DNA from: Rufibacter immobilis
Lineage (GTDB): Bacteria; Bacteroidota; Bacteroidia; Cytophagales; Hymenobacteraceae
NCBI RefSeq assembly: GCF_003721565.1
Contig: NZ_RJJE01000009.1
Coordinates: 1,054,934-1,118,933 of the forward strand
DNA length: 64,000 nucleotides
Direction: 5' to 3'
Part shown: positions 9,632-18,082 of the stretch, in pieces
Layout of the letters: each line of letters opens with the position of its first letter
Numbering within the stretch: the first letter of the stretch is position 1
Translations under genes and position numbers: made by a program
Notes under the pieces: generated by a model
Told to the model about the DNA's origin: nothing
Databases searched by the model: none
The model's input: the letters and a program-made list of their open reading frames with translations, nothing else

Positions 9632-12268
9632 CTAGTCTTTCAGGGCCAGGGTGCCTTCTACCATCTGCTTGCCTTTCTTCGTTTTGGTATCTGGCTGGCC
9701 GCCGCCTATGCTCACGGTCACGTTGCCCGGCAGGTGCTTGGCGGTACCGTCCTCGGCAATGACGTGGAGGTCCTGCGGACGGAGGTCAAAAGAAACCACC
9801 TTGCTTTCGCCGCGTTTGAGGGCAATGCGTTCAAACCCTTTCAGGGCTCTGAGGGGCGTTTTGTAACCGTTCACCTGGCGCGTGAGGTAAAGCTGCACCA
9901 CTTCTTCGCCGTCCATCTTACCAGAGTTAGTCACGCGCACGCTCACCCGCACCGGGCTGTTCACTTGGCTGTTTTTGGGCAGTTCCAGCTTGTCATACGT
10001 GAAGGTGGTGTAGCTGAGGCCGTATCCGAACCCATACAAAGGCTGCCCGGTGAAGTAGCGATAGGTGCGATTGGTCATGGAATAGTCGCCGAACGGCGGC
10101 AGGTCCTGGTCGCCTTTGTAGAAGGTCACCGGCAGGCGGCCCGCCGGGTTGTAATCCCCAAACAGCACATCGGCAATGGCCGTACCCGCCGATTGGCCTG
10201 CGTACCAGGCGTTCACAATGGCCGGAATGTTCTGGGCCTCCCACGGAATGGCGATGGCGCTGCCGGTCATCATCACAAACACCACTGGTTTGCCGGTTGC
10301 TTTGAGCGCTTTCATTAAATCAGTCTGTACTTTGGGCAGTAAGATAGAAGTACGGTCGCCGCCGTTGAAGCCGGGCTCGTCTACTTTCATTTCCTCGCCT
10401 TCCAGCTGCGGCGAAATGCCGCCCACAAAGATGATGGCGTCGGCGTCTTTCACGCGGTTAGCCAGGGCTTTGAAGTCCGACTTAGCAAAGTTACCGGCCC
10501 GCAGGTGTACCGAGGCCTTTCCGCCATCCTGGTAGTACTCCAGCACCAGGCGGTATTTCTTGCCTTGCTGCGTGGACAGTTTATAACTTTTGGCGCCCCA
10601 GCGGTTGCGGGTCCAGGCATTGAGCTGCTCTTTACCGTCCACCAACAGACGATATCCGTCATCGCCCTCCACCTCAAAAGTAATGGAACCGGTAGTAGTA
10701 GCGGTAAAGTCTGTGGTGTAGCGGGCCGAGAAGTTGTAAGCTTTCATGCTGCCTACCACGGTTTCGCCTTCCTGCCAGAAATGGCTGATCTCGGGCTCCT
10801 GGCGGGTGGCCACAGGCTGGCCTTTCAGCTCCACGTTGTTGAAGTATTCGGCTTTCACGCCGGGGTTGCCCTCAAAACTCAGCTGCGACTTCACATCTGT
10901 GTACACCAGTAGGGTGTCTTTGGTAAAGGTAGAAGCGCGTTCATACACCACTTGCGTACCGGCACCCACTTTGTTTTTGATGCCCTGCAAGGCGGTCACA
11001 ATCTCAGAAGGAATTCCGTTGTAGTTCCCCAGCACCGCAATAGGATTATCAGCGTTGGGGCCTATCACGGCAATCTTCTTCAGGTTCTTTTTGAGGGGCA
11101 GGGTGTTTTTCTCGTTCTTGAGGAGCACCATAGACTGGCGCGCCATTTTAAGGGCGTGGGCTTTGTGGGGCTCACTCTCCAGCACTTCGGGCGGAGTCTG
11201 GGCGTATTTCACCATGGCAATAGGGTCAAACATACCCAGGCGGAACCGGATGGTGAACAGGCGCTTCACAGACACATCAATCATGCGCTCAGTGATCTGG
11301 CCGTTTTTCACGGCCTGCACCAGGGCTTTGTAGGCATCGGTTCCGCAGTCAATGTCAGTGCCGTGCATCACCGCATCGGCGGAGGCAGAGGCGGCATCTG
11401 GGTGGGTTTTGTGGTTCTTGAAGAAATCGTCAATGGCCCAGCAGTCTGAGGTGACGTAGCCGGTGAATTGCCACTGGTTGCGCAGGATGTCGTTCATGAG
11501 CACATCACTCCCGCAGCAGGGCTGGCCTTTGAAGGCATTGTAAGCGCACATGACCCCGGCCACTTTGGCGTTCACTACCAGTTCCTCAAAGGCGGGCAGA
11601 TACGTGTCCCAGAGGTCATAGTTGGTGGCGGTGGCGTTGAACACGTGGCGCTCAGGCTCGGGGCCGCTGTGTACGGCGTAGTGTTTGGCGCAGGCGGCCG
11701 CTTTCAGGTATTTGGGGTCATCGCCCTGCAAGCCGCGCACAAACGCCCGGCCCAGCATGGCCGTGAGGAACGGATCTTCGCCGTAGGTTTCCTGCCCCCG
11801 GCCCCAGCGCGGGTCCCTGAAGATGTTGATGTTGGGGGTCCAGTACGTTAAGCCCACGTAGCGCTGCCCGCTCTTGCCTTCCTGAATGGCTTTGTTATAG
11901 ATAGCCCGGCCTTCCAGCGCCGAGAAATCGGCCATGCGTTGCAGGGAGGTGGTGTCAAAAGTAGCGGCCATCCCAATGGCCTGCGGATACACAGTTACTT
12001 TATAAGGTGTACGGGCCACGCCGTGCAGCACCTCGTTCCACCAGTCATAGCTGGGAATGCCCAGGCGGTCAATGGCCGGGGCCGAGTTGAGCATCTGGGC
12101 TACCTTTTCTTCCAGAGTAAGGCGCGACACCAGATCGTTCACCCGGGCTTCTATGGAGAGCGAGGGGTCCTGGAACGGATACGCATATTTTTCTTCTTTT
12201 TTCACCGAGGTGAAGGCTGCAATGCCAACGATGGCACTGAGAAAGACAAAGAGAAGCGCTTTTTTCAT
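9632..12268 (-). CDS. Glycoside hydrolase family 3 (beta-glucosidase/beta-xylosidase type) with PA14 insert
   Basis: An 878-residue exported exo-glycosidase. A signal peptide covers residues 1-20. The GH3 N-terminal TIM-barrel includes the nucleophile Asp275 in VTSDCWAI and the substrate-binding stretch AKHYAVHSGPEPERH. The GH3 C-terminal domain starts near residue 380 and is interrupted by a PA14 carbohydrate-binding domain (about 470-600, with GDDGYRLLVDG). A fibronectin-III-like domain (about 775-845) closes the protein. The order resembles xylosidase/glucosidase-type GH3 enzymes with PA14 inserts. The natural substrate is probably a plant or microbial beta-glycan oligosaccharide. It is not in a visible polysaccharide-utilisation locus. 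Confidence 0.92.
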   Translation of the reverse strand: MKKALLFVFLSAIVGIAAFTSVKKEEKYAYPFQDPSLSIEARVNDLVSRLTLEEKVAQMLNSAPAIDRLGIPSYDWWNEVLHGVARTPYKVTVYPQAIGMAATFDTTSLQRMADFSALEGRAIYNKAIQEGKSGQRYVGLTYWTPNINIFRDPRWGRGQETYGEDPFLTAMLGRAFVRGLQGDDPKYLKAAACAKHYAVHSGPEPERHVFNATATNYDLWDTYLPAFEELVVNAKVAGVMCAYNAFKGQPCCGSDVLMNDILRNQWQFTGYVTSDCWAIDDFFKNHKTHPDAASASADAVMHGTDIDCGTDAYKALVQAVKNGQITERMIDVSVKRLFTIRFRLGMFDPIAMVKYAQTPPEVLESEPHKAHALKMARQSMVLLKNEKNTLPLKKNLKKIAVIGPNADNPIAVLGNYNGIPSEIVTALQGIKNKVGAGTQVVYERASTFTKDTLLVYTDVKSQLSFEGNPGVKAEYFNNVELKGQPVATRQEPEISHFWQEGETVVGSMKAYNFSARYTTDFTATTTGSITFEVEGDDGYRLLVDGKEQLNAWTRNRWGAKSYKLSTQQGKKYRLVLEYYQDGGKASVHLRAGNFAKSDFKALANRVKDADAIIFVGGISPQLEGEEMKVDEPGFNGGDRTSILLPKVQTDLMKALKATGKPVVFVMMTGSAIAIPWEAQNIPAIVNAWYAGQSAGTAIADVLFGDYNPAGRLPVTFYKGDQDLPPFGDYSMTNRTYRYFTGQPLYGFGYGLSYTTFTYDKLELPKNSQVNSPVRVSVRVTNSGKMDGEEVVQLYLTRQVNGYKTPLRALKGFERIALKRGESKVVSFDLRPQDLHVIAEDGTAKHLPGNVTVSIGGGQPDTKTKKGKQMVEGTLALKD

Positions 12269-12407
12269 GAAACGAGGGAATTAAGCCGAAAAAGGTTGAT
12301 TGTTCCGTAAGTTGGTGAATTTTTCAAAGACTTCCGCCCTACTCCGCAGCGATATTGCCGAAAAAAACAGTTCTTCCGCCTTCTGCCCCGTTAAATTCCT
12401 CAAGGTC

Positions 12408-12446
12408 TGTTTTGGGCCTGTTTTTGAAAAAGGAGGCTCTAAACGC
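12408..12446 (-). repeat. REP-like palindrome, degenerate copy
   Basis: TGTTTTGGGCCTG ... GGAGGCTCTAAACGC, in the 349-bp gap 12269-12617 between divergent genes. The rest of that gap holds the AraC-type operator and promoter listed separately. Confidence 0.7.
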
Positions 12447-12499
12447 ACTGGCTTCCCTTCAGAGAAACGGTAGCCTCTTCTCTCACGCCTCCCGGGCAT

Positions 12500-12544
12500 T
12501 GTTTGAATTTTGCAAGCAATGGTTTGAATGGGGCAAACTCCGCC
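12500..12544 (+). promoter_or_regulatory. AraC-type operator, copy 1
   Basis: Two direct half-sites GTTTGAAnnnnGCAA start at 12501 and 12522, exactly 21 bp apart, the usual phasing for AraC/XylS regulators. The 44-bp block matches 13946-13989 at 36 of 44 positions, and both sit 58 bp before a TAnnTTTG promoter box. Confidence 0.75.
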
Positions 12545-12558
12545 ACGCCGGCACCGCC

Positions 12559-12567
12559 TACTTTTGC
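12559..12567 (+). promoter_or_regulatory. TAnnTTTG promoter box for the Atu4866-like gene
   Basis: TACTTTTGC matches the Bacteroidota -7 consensus TAnnTTTGc, 50 bp before the chosen ATG at 12618. No -33 TTG box is well placed, consistent with activator dependence. Confidence 0.65.
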
Positions 12568-12617
12568 TCCATAAAACCGGAAAGCGCAAACGCTTCTCCT
12601 CCTTTTCACCAATTGCC

Positions 12618-12866
12618 ATGAAAGAAACAGCAAACCCTTACGCAGGCATGTGGGTCACCGCCGATGGGTACATCCGGCACGAACTCCTGCCCAACGGCCG
12701 CTATGACGAGGCCCGCGGCTCCCGCCGAAGCGCTTACCAAGGCTCCTACACCCTCACCGGAGACCACATTGACTACAAAGACGACACCGGCTTCACTGCC
12801 GATGGCGACTTCAGAGACGGCATTCTCTACCACGCCGGCATGGTGCTGTACCGGGAAGAGAAGTAG
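12618..12866 (+). CDS. Atu4866-like small protein
   Basis: An 82-residue protein resembling the Atu4866 family (single compact beta-barrel domain, function unknown), with motifs NPYAGMWVTADGYIRHELLPNG and YHAGMVLYRE typical of it. I chose the ATG at 12618 over a longer in-frame start at 12528, because the longer start would lie upstream of the promoter box at 12559 and adds 30 basic residues that look like noncoding sequence. The gene shares an operator with the SDR gene at 14039 and sits next to the araC-type gene, so the three probably form one small regulon. Confidence 0.8.
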   Translation: MKETANPYAGMWVTADGYIRHELLPNGRYDEARGSRRSAYQGSYTLTGDHIDYKDDTGFTADGDFRDGILYHAGMVLYREEK

Positions 12867-12907
12867 ACTCCTGCTTTTCAGAAAGCAGTCTGAAAAACCG
12901 TCTCACA

Positions 12908-12943
12908 ACCGTAGGGGCAACCACAAGGGATTGCCCCTACGGT
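12908..12943. repeat. GTAGGGGCAA palindromic element, single copy
   Basis: Perfect 13-bp arms (ACCGTAGGGGCAA / TTGCCCCTACGGT) around a 10-nt loop. It is unrelated to the GTTTAGGGGC family. Very similar GTAGGGGC...GCCCCTAC repeats are known to me from several phyla (recalled, not searched). It may also terminate the upstream gene. Confidence 0.7.
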
Positions 12944-12975
12944 AATGTTAATTAAAGAAAGGTCTTTTCTGACCG

Positions 12976-13013
12976 GCGTTTAGCGGCCGATTTTCCAAAA
13001 ACGGAAGAGAAAC
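12976..13013. repeat. REP-like palindrome, degenerate copy
   Basis: GGCGTTTAGCGGCC ... CCAAAAACGG then decayed right arm, between the Atu4866-like gene and the AraC-type regulator. Confidence 0.55.
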
Positions 13014-13057
13014 AGGATCACAAGTGTACGTCCACCCAAAATCACTTATCTTACGCC

Positions 13058-13951
13058 ATGGCAACCACCGAGACTCTAGAAGAGTTTTACCACCACAAAT
13101 TCAACGGACTCCCCGAGAACCTGAAGAAGGACATAGGGCACTTCAACGTGTTCCGGCTAGAAGACTGTGCGCTCACCCCCGCCAACTACAGCCGCCGCGA
13201 CTTCTACAAAATCTCCTTGATCAGGGGCCACTTGCGCTACCATTACGCCGATAGGAGCGTGGAGGCCACGGGCACCACGCTCATGTTTTTCAATCCGCAG
13301 GTGCCGTACACCTGGGAAACGGTGACGGGGGAGCCCAGCGGGTATTTCTGCATTTTCAAAGAAGCATTTTTCACCGAGAAGATCAGGGGAAGTTTGCAAG
13401 ATTTACCCATGTTCGCCATGGGCGGAAAGCCGTTTTACTCCTTGGCCCCGGCGCAGGAGCAGCAGGTGAGCGCCATTTTTGAGAAGATGCTTTCTGAGAT
13501 CAACTCAGACTACCTCTATAAGTACGACCTGCTGCGCAACTACGTGACGGAGATGACGCATTTCGCCCTGAAAAGCCAACCCGCCGAGGTATTGTACGAG
13601 CACCCAGACGCCAATGCCCGCATTACGGCCGTGTTCAGTGAGCTGCTGGAGCGCCAGTTCCCCATTGAATCGCCGGGCCAGCGGTTCCAGTTGCGGTCGG
13701 CGAAGGACTTTGCCGAGCAGCTGGCCGTGCACGTGAACCACCTGAACCGCGCCATCAAGAAAACCACCGGCAAAACCACCACCGAGCTGATCGCCTCGCG
13801 CCTGGTGAGCGAAGCCAAGGCCCTGCTCAAGCACACTGACTGGAACATCTCAGAGATTGGCTACAGCCTGGGCTTCGCTGAACCCGCGCATTTCAACAAC
13901 TTCTTCAAGAAACACACCACCCTGCCGCCCTCACAGTTCAGGCATGTTTGA
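13058..13951 (+). CDS. AraC family transcriptional regulator
   Basis: A 297-residue regulator: an N-terminal cupin-like ligand-sensing half (about 1-170) and a C-terminal AraC/XylS double helix-turn-helix (about 200-297), ending in the family signature ISEIGYSLGFAEPAHFNNFFKK followed by PSQFR. It probably activates the flanking Atu4866-like and SDR genes, since both carry the same 21-bp-phased direct repeats. The ligand is unknown. The ATG follows TATCTTACG by only a few bases, so the transcript may be nearly leaderless. Its stop codon lies inside the operator for the next gene. Confidence 0.92.
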   Translation: MATTETLEEFYHHKFNGLPENLKKDIGHFNVFRLEDCALTPANYSRRDFYKISLIRGHLRYHYADRSVEATGTTLMFFNPQVPYTWETVTGEPSGYFCIFKEAFFTEKIRGSLQDLPMFAMGGKPFYSLAPAQEQQVSAIFEKMLSEINSDYLYKYDLLRNYVTEMTHFALKSQPAEVLYEHPDANARITAVFSELLERQFPIESPGQRFQLRSAKDFAEQLAVHVNHLNRAIKKTTGKTTTELIASRLVSEAKALLKHTDWNISEIGYSLGFAEPAHFNNFFKKHTTLPPSQFRHV

Positions 13952-13989
13952 TTTTTGTAAGTGATGGTTTGATGGGCGCAAACCCCGCC
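13946..13989 (+). promoter_or_regulatory. AraC-type operator, copy 2
   Basis: Half-sites beginning GTTTGA at 13946 and 13967 (21-bp spacing) match operator copy 1 at 36 of 44 positions. The site overlaps the araC-type stop codon. Confidence 0.75.
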
Positions 13990-14003
13990 GCCCGCCCCTT
14001 CCC

Positions 14004-14011
14004 TACCTTTG
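14004..14011 (+). promoter_or_regulatory. TAnnTTTG promoter box for the SDR gene
   Basis: TACCTTTG lies 58 bp after the operator start, exactly as at 12501/12559, and 28 bp before the ATG at 14039. Confidence 0.65.
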
Positions 14012-14038
14012 TTTTAAACTTTTAAAACCTTGGAAATC

Positions 14039-14896
14039 ATGGGAAATCAAACCAAAAAAGTGTGGTTCATCACGGGTGCCTCTAAAGGCATTGGCCTCTC
14101 CTTAACCCGCCAGTTGTTGCAGCAAGGGCACATGGTAGCGGCTACCTCCAGAAGCGTGGCCCAACTTCAGGAAGCCGTGGGTGTCTCTACAAACCAGTTT
14201 CTGGCCCTGCCCATGAACCTACCCAACGAGGAAAGCGTGGCGCAGGCGCTGGCGAAAACCATGGAAACCTTCGGGCAGATAGATGTGGTGGTGAACAATG
14301 CCGGGTACGGCCACCTGGGCAGCCTGGAAGAACTCTCTGACCAGGAGGCGCGCCAGAACTTTGAAGTGAATGTCTTCGGGACGCTGAACGTGATCCGGAA
14401 GGCGCTGCCATACCTGCGCCGCCAGGGCAGCGGCCATATCTTCAACATCTCTTCTATTGCGGGTCTGAGCGGAAGTTTCCCTGGCTTCGGGATTTACTGC
14501 GCCACCAAGTTCGCCGTGAACGGACTTACGGAGGCCCTGGCCGAAGAGGTAGCCCCCTTCGGGATAAAGGTGACGCTGGTGATGCCCGGCTACATCAGAA
14601 CCAACTTCTTAACAGACAGCTCACTGGTCACGCCGCAAGCTCCTATGCCCGAATACGCCAACGCCCGCGAAATGCAGGCGCTGCACCAGGAACAAATCAA
14701 CGGCAACCAACCCGGCGACCCGGAGAAAGTAGTAGCCGCTCTCATCCAAACCGCCGCTGCTGAGAACTCTCCTTTGCACTTACTTCTGGGTTCAGATGCC
14801 TATGAATTTGCAAATGCTAAACTGAACAGCTTGGAGCAAGAGTTTGCGCAGTGGGAAAGAGTCACCCAGTCGGTGGGGTTTGAGGTGGAGGTGTAA
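14039..14896 (+). CDS. SDR family oxidoreductase, AraC-linked
   Basis: A classical short-chain dehydrogenase of 285 residues. The Rossmann glycine motif is TGASKGIG near the N-terminus, NNAG follows, and the catalytic pair is Tyr-x-x-x-Lys in YCATK with Ser in ISSIAG. I use the ATG at 14039; a TTG nine bases upstream is also in frame. NAD(P) dependence is certain for the family, but the substrate is unknown. It is probably controlled by the upstream AraC-type regulator. A 66-nt palindrome follows the gene. Confidence 0.9.
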   Translation: MGNQTKKVWFITGASKGIGLSLTRQLLQQGHMVAATSRSVAQLQEAVGVSTNQFLALPMNLPNEESVAQALAKTMETFGQIDVVVNNAGYGHLGSLEELSDQEARQNFEVNVFGTLNVIRKALPYLRRQGSGHIFNISSIAGLSGSFPGFGIYCATKFAVNGLTEALAEEVAPFGIKVTLVMPGYIRTNFLTDSSLVTPQAPMPEYANAREMQALHQEQINGNQPGDPEKVVAALIQTAAAENSPLHLLLGSDAYEFANAKLNSLEQEFAQWERVTQSVGFEVEV

Positions 14897-14985
14897 GTAG
14901 AAAGATTTGTTTGCTGTTAGCTGAGCGAGCAAGAACGTTTGTTTATCTTGAAAGAGTAGATCAGGAAAGCCGCCCAGAACTCTTG

Positions 14986-15051
14986 AAAGCCACGGCTCCC
15001 GTTTAGGGGCTATTTTTAGAAAAATAGCCCCTAAACGGGAGCCGTGGCTTT
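14986..15051. repeat. REP-like palindrome with extended 32-bp arms
   Basis: Core GTTTAGGGGCTATTTTT / AAAAATAGCCCCTAAAC (15001-15036, 2-nt loop), flanked by 15-bp locus-specific arms (AAAGCCACGGCTCCC and its complement), making an almost continuous 66-nt palindrome ending in TTTT. It lies between convergent genes, so it probably works as a bidirectional terminator. Confidence 0.95.
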
Positions 15052-15105
15052 TAAGTACTGCGCAACCTCTTTCCAAAGCGCAGCATTAAAATGGTAACAG
15101 TACTG

Positions 15106-15858
15106 TCAGATAGCGGTATACCCCCCGTCTAAGATGAAGTAGCTGCCCGTGGTGAACGAGGATTTGTCTGAGCTCAGAAAAGCGACCAGATCGGCTACTT
15201 CCTGCGGGGTACCTAAGCGGTTCATGGTGGCTTTGGCGGCAATGGCCTTTAAGGTAGGCTCATCCAGGTTATTGGTTAAGAGAGGCGTTTCAATGTAACC
15301 TGGCCCTACGGCGTTGCACCGGATGTTGCGTTGCCCGTATTCGGCGGCAATGTTTTTGGTGAGGCCCACCACGCCATGCTTGGCCGCGGTGTAGGCGGGG
15401 TTGTTGGGTGCGGCCACGGTGCCGTGGATAGAGGCCATGTTCACAATGTTGCCCCCGCCGTTTTTCTCCATCTGCTCCAACTGGTAGCGGCAGCCATAGA
15501 ACACCCCGTTCAGGTTGAGGGCGATGACCTTGTCCCAGCCGGCAATGTCATACGCCCCGGTGGGTGCGGGCGGTCCGGCAATACCGGCGTTGTTGCAGGC
15601 AATGTCCAGGCGGCCGTACTGGGCCACGGTTGCTTCCACCAATTTCCTATTGTCCTCGGCCAGGGAGGCATCGGCGGCCACAAAAACAGCTTCTCCGCCC
15701 GCGGCTTGTATGGCTTTCACCGTTTCCTCGCCTTGGGCGGCGTTGATATCAGAAACCACCACTTTAGCACCTTCACGGGCATAGGTTTCGGCCACCGCCC
15801 GGCCAATCCCCGACCCGGCTCCCGTGACAATGGCCACTTTATCTGTTAACAATGACAT
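15106..15858 (-). CDS. SDR family NAD(P)-dependent oxidoreductase (classical, 250 aa)
   Basis: A classical SDR of standard length. TGAGSGIG binds the cofactor and an Asp in VVVSDI after beta-strand 2 suggests NAD rather than NADP. CNNAG is the structural motif. The catalytic residues are Ser in MASIHG and Tyr/Lys in YTAAK, and the C-terminal LDGGYTAI is typical of the FabG/glucose-dehydrogenase-like subgroup. The substrate is unknown. The 258-bp gap upstream (15859-16116) shows no gene. Confidence 0.92.
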   Translation of the reverse strand: MSLLTDKVAIVTGAGSGIGRAVAETYAREGAKVVVSDINAAQGEETVKAIQAAGGEAVFVAADASLAEDNRKLVEATVAQYGRLDIACNNAGIAGPPAPTGAYDIAGWDKVIALNLNGVFYGCRYQLEQMEKNGGGNIVNMASIHGTVAAPNNPAYTAAKHGVVGLTKNIAAEYGQRNIRCNAVGPGYIETPLLTNNLDEPTLKAIAAKATMNRLGTPQEVADLVAFLSSDKSSFTTGSYFILDGGYTAI

Positions 15859-16116
15859 AGCAATAACATTAAGTTATACAGTGAAACAATATGTATTAGA
15901 TACTGATTTTCTGCGCTTCGGGATAACCTAATCCTTGATATGCATTTTCCAACGTCAGCCCAAGGCCCTCGCCCTGAAGCTTCCGCAAGCTAACATTTCA
16001 CGGAACATCTGTGAAGGTTTTGTCTATGGTTACGTGCCGAAGGAGTTCCTGAAACCGAGGAACAGTACTGTTCAATAGAAATGGCAACACGCACGCTCTT
16101 CAAGGCTGTGGGTTGA

Positions 16117-17037
16117 CTACGCCGCTGATTTCTTGGGCAGGCAGCAGACCTTGTACTTCTGGCCGCTGCCGCAGGGGCAGGGTTCATTACGGCCCAGGCG
16201 CTTGCCGTAGGGGTTGAGCAGTTCCTGGAAGTTCAGCCGGAAGCGGCGTTTGGGGTTCTGCCGGAAAATGCGAGTGAGCATGGCGTACAGCCGGGGATGC
16301 TTTTCGGAGAGCTGGCCGGGTTTCTCAAAGAAGTACTCCGTAGACACGGCGAAGAATTCGGCCTCATTGGTGGCGCCGTACGGATTGATGTCTGACTCGC
16401 CTTTCTTGATCTGTTTGATCTTGCGGTCTACCAGTTCCTGCCAGGGCTGCACCAACTCGTTGGGGAGGTACGCGCCGGGGGTACCGTCAATCTCCCCATC
16501 AGCTTGGTCCAGCAGGTGCGCGAACTCATGGATGCCCACGTTCTGGCGGTCGGTCATGTTGTGGAAGCCACGCTCCAGCGCCGGTTTGGAGAGCGTCACG
16601 TAATGGTCGTTCTGGAAAGGGTTCACGCGGCCCAGCACCTCAGACACGGCCTCACTGTCCTGGTCCTTGAACCGCTCCAGACTGCCGGGGAACACCAGCA
16701 CCTCGCCCAGATTCCGATACTCCCAGTCCTGTATCCCGAACACGGGAATAATGGCACTGCACGCCACCAGCACCCGGGTCACATCATCCAGGGCCACCTC
16801 AATGCCGGTGATGCGCTTTTCAGAAAGAAACAGCTGGATCATTTTCTCAAAGCGCTGCTTCTCCTCCGGGGTCTGGAGCGTGTGGTAAAAACCTACCCTA
16901 TCTACCAATACTTTCCGCCATTCTGCCGGGAACTCCTGCGCCAGCACTTTATTCCGGTGCCTTCCCTTGCGGGTAGCCCAGCGGTAAAAGATGCCACAGA
17001 TAATCAATACAAACGCAACAAAAGCAACTGTTCCCAT
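16117..17037 (-). CDS. MtfA-like M90 zinc metallopeptidase with C-terminal SEC-C motif
   Basis: A 306-residue protein from the ATG at 17037; an in-frame GTG at 17097 would add 20 residues ahead of the membrane segment. Residues 3-20 form one transmembrane helix, followed by an M90/MtfA domain with zinc motif HEFAH (residues 170-174) and the downstream motif NEAEFFAVSTEYFFEKP. The last 24 residues are a SEC-C zinc finger (NEPCPCGSGQKYKVCC), as found at the end of SecA. E. coli MtfA, which binds the Mlc repressor, is about 265 residues and lacks both the membrane helix and the SEC-C motif. A membrane-linked proteolytic role is inferred. Confidence 0.88.
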   Translation of the reverse strand: MGTVAFVAFVLIICGIFYRWATRKGRHRNKVLAQEFPAEWRKVLVDRVGFYHTLQTPEEKQRFEKMIQLFLSEKRITGIEVALDDVTRVLVACSAIIPVFGIQDWEYRNLGEVLVFPGSLERFKDQDSEAVSEVLGRVNPFQNDHYVTLSKPALERGFHNMTDRQNVGIHEFAHLLDQADGEIDGTPGAYLPNELVQPWQELVDRKIKQIKKGESDINPYGATNEAEFFAVSTEYFFEKPGQLSEKHPRLYAMLTRIFRQNPKRRFRLNFQELLNPYGKRLGRNEPCPCGSGQKYKVCCLPKKSAA

Positions 17038-17120
17038 AGGGCTACCAACGTGAGACGGAACGGTAAAGATACTTTTGGCCGCTATTGTCGGAGCCACTAC
17101 CTATGAAGAAGAAACAGAAA

Positions 17121-17166
17121 ACCGCGTTTAGGGGCCGTTTTTCCAAAAACAGCCCCTAAACGCGGT
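17121..17166 (+). repeat. REP-like palindrome, near-consensus copy
   Basis: ACCGCGTTTAGGGGC ... GCCCCTAAACGCGGT with centre CGTTTTTCCAAAAACA. It lies between two minus-strand genes, downstream of the 17189-17983 SDR. Confidence 0.95.
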
Positions 17167-17188
17167 TCATAGGAAAACCCCGAAAAGA

Positions 17189-17983
17189 TTACTCCTCGCT
17201 GGGTTTGGATTGCTGGTGCATGTTTTCGGCTACCATGCTGTCTGGCATGAGTTTGCTGGCGGCCACCATGGCTTTATTCTTGAACCCCGAGATTATTTCC
17301 AGCTTGCCCGCCATAAGCGCCTCATACCCGTCTTGGGCAACTTTGGCCGGATCTGCCAGATCGCCTTCCTTGATCATCTTGGCGTTCTCCATGTCGGCTT
17401 TCTGGAAGAAATCGGTGGCGGTAGGGCCGGGCAGCAGTTTGGTAATGGTCACGTCCGTTTCCTTCACCTCGTTCTGGATGGCCTCCGTGAACGTGGAGAC
17501 AAATGCTTTGGTGGCGTGGTACACACTCTGGAGCGGACCCGGCAGCTCACCGCCAATGGAGGAAACCATCAGGATCTTGCCTTGGTTGCGGGCCACCATC
17601 TCCTGCAGGAAATGCTTGGTGAAGGTAATGTAAGCGCCAATGTTGAGCTGCACAATGTCCAGTTCGCGGTTAATATCAGTGTCCACAAACTCGCCGTACT
17701 GGCCCTGGCCGGCGTTGTTCACCAGCACGTCTACCTGTAGGCCGCGGGCTTTCACTTCTTCGCAGACCTCAAACGGCGCCTGGCGCTGGAACAGGTCTTT
17801 GGCGAAGGTCACCACCTCCACGCCGTGCTGTTGCCGGAACTCGGCGGCGCATTGGTCCAGCTCGGTCTGGTCGCGGGCCACCAGAATGAGGTTGTAGCCG
17901 TTTTGGGCGAAGATTTTGGCCAGCTCATAGCCAATGCCAACGGTGCCCCCCGTCACGAGGGCGTATTTTGCGGTACTTGTCAT
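17189..17983 (-). CDS. SDR family oxidoreductase (264 aa)
   Basis: A short-chain dehydrogenase with TGGTVGIG as the cofactor loop, VNNAGQG, catalytic Ser in VSSIGG and Tyr/Lys in YHATK. An Arg after beta-strand 2 (LVARDQTEL) favours NADP(H). The C-terminal stretch with MVAASKLMPD is typical of the DltE/YqjQ-like subgroup rather than FabG. The substrate is unknown. It reads away from the GbsR/MarR gene, from which it is separated by a palindromic repeat. Confidence 0.9.
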   Translation of the reverse strand: MTSTAKYALVTGGTVGIGYELAKIFAQNGYNLILVARDQTELDQCAAEFRQQHGVEVVTFAKDLFQRQAPFEVCEEVKARGLQVDVLVNNAGQGQYGEFVDTDINRELDIVQLNIGAYITFTKHFLQEMVARNQGKILMVSSIGGELPGPLQSVYHATKAFVSTFTEAIQNEVKETDVTITKLLPGPTATDFFQKADMENAKMIKEGDLADPAKVAQDGYEALMAGKLEIISGFKNKAMVAASKLMPDSMVAENMHQQSKPSEE

Positions 17984-18082
17984 GGTTCTGCTACGTTAAG
18001 TGGAGCTTTTATTAACGAGGCTGCGCCCGCCTTGTTCCCTGTTAAGCTCACTTTTCTACTTGTTTCCCAAAGGCTTCGGGCA

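Noticed and set aside
12528-12617. 30-residue extension of the Atu4866-like protein
   Set aside because: It starts upstream of the promoter box at 12559 and is unlike the family N-terminus.
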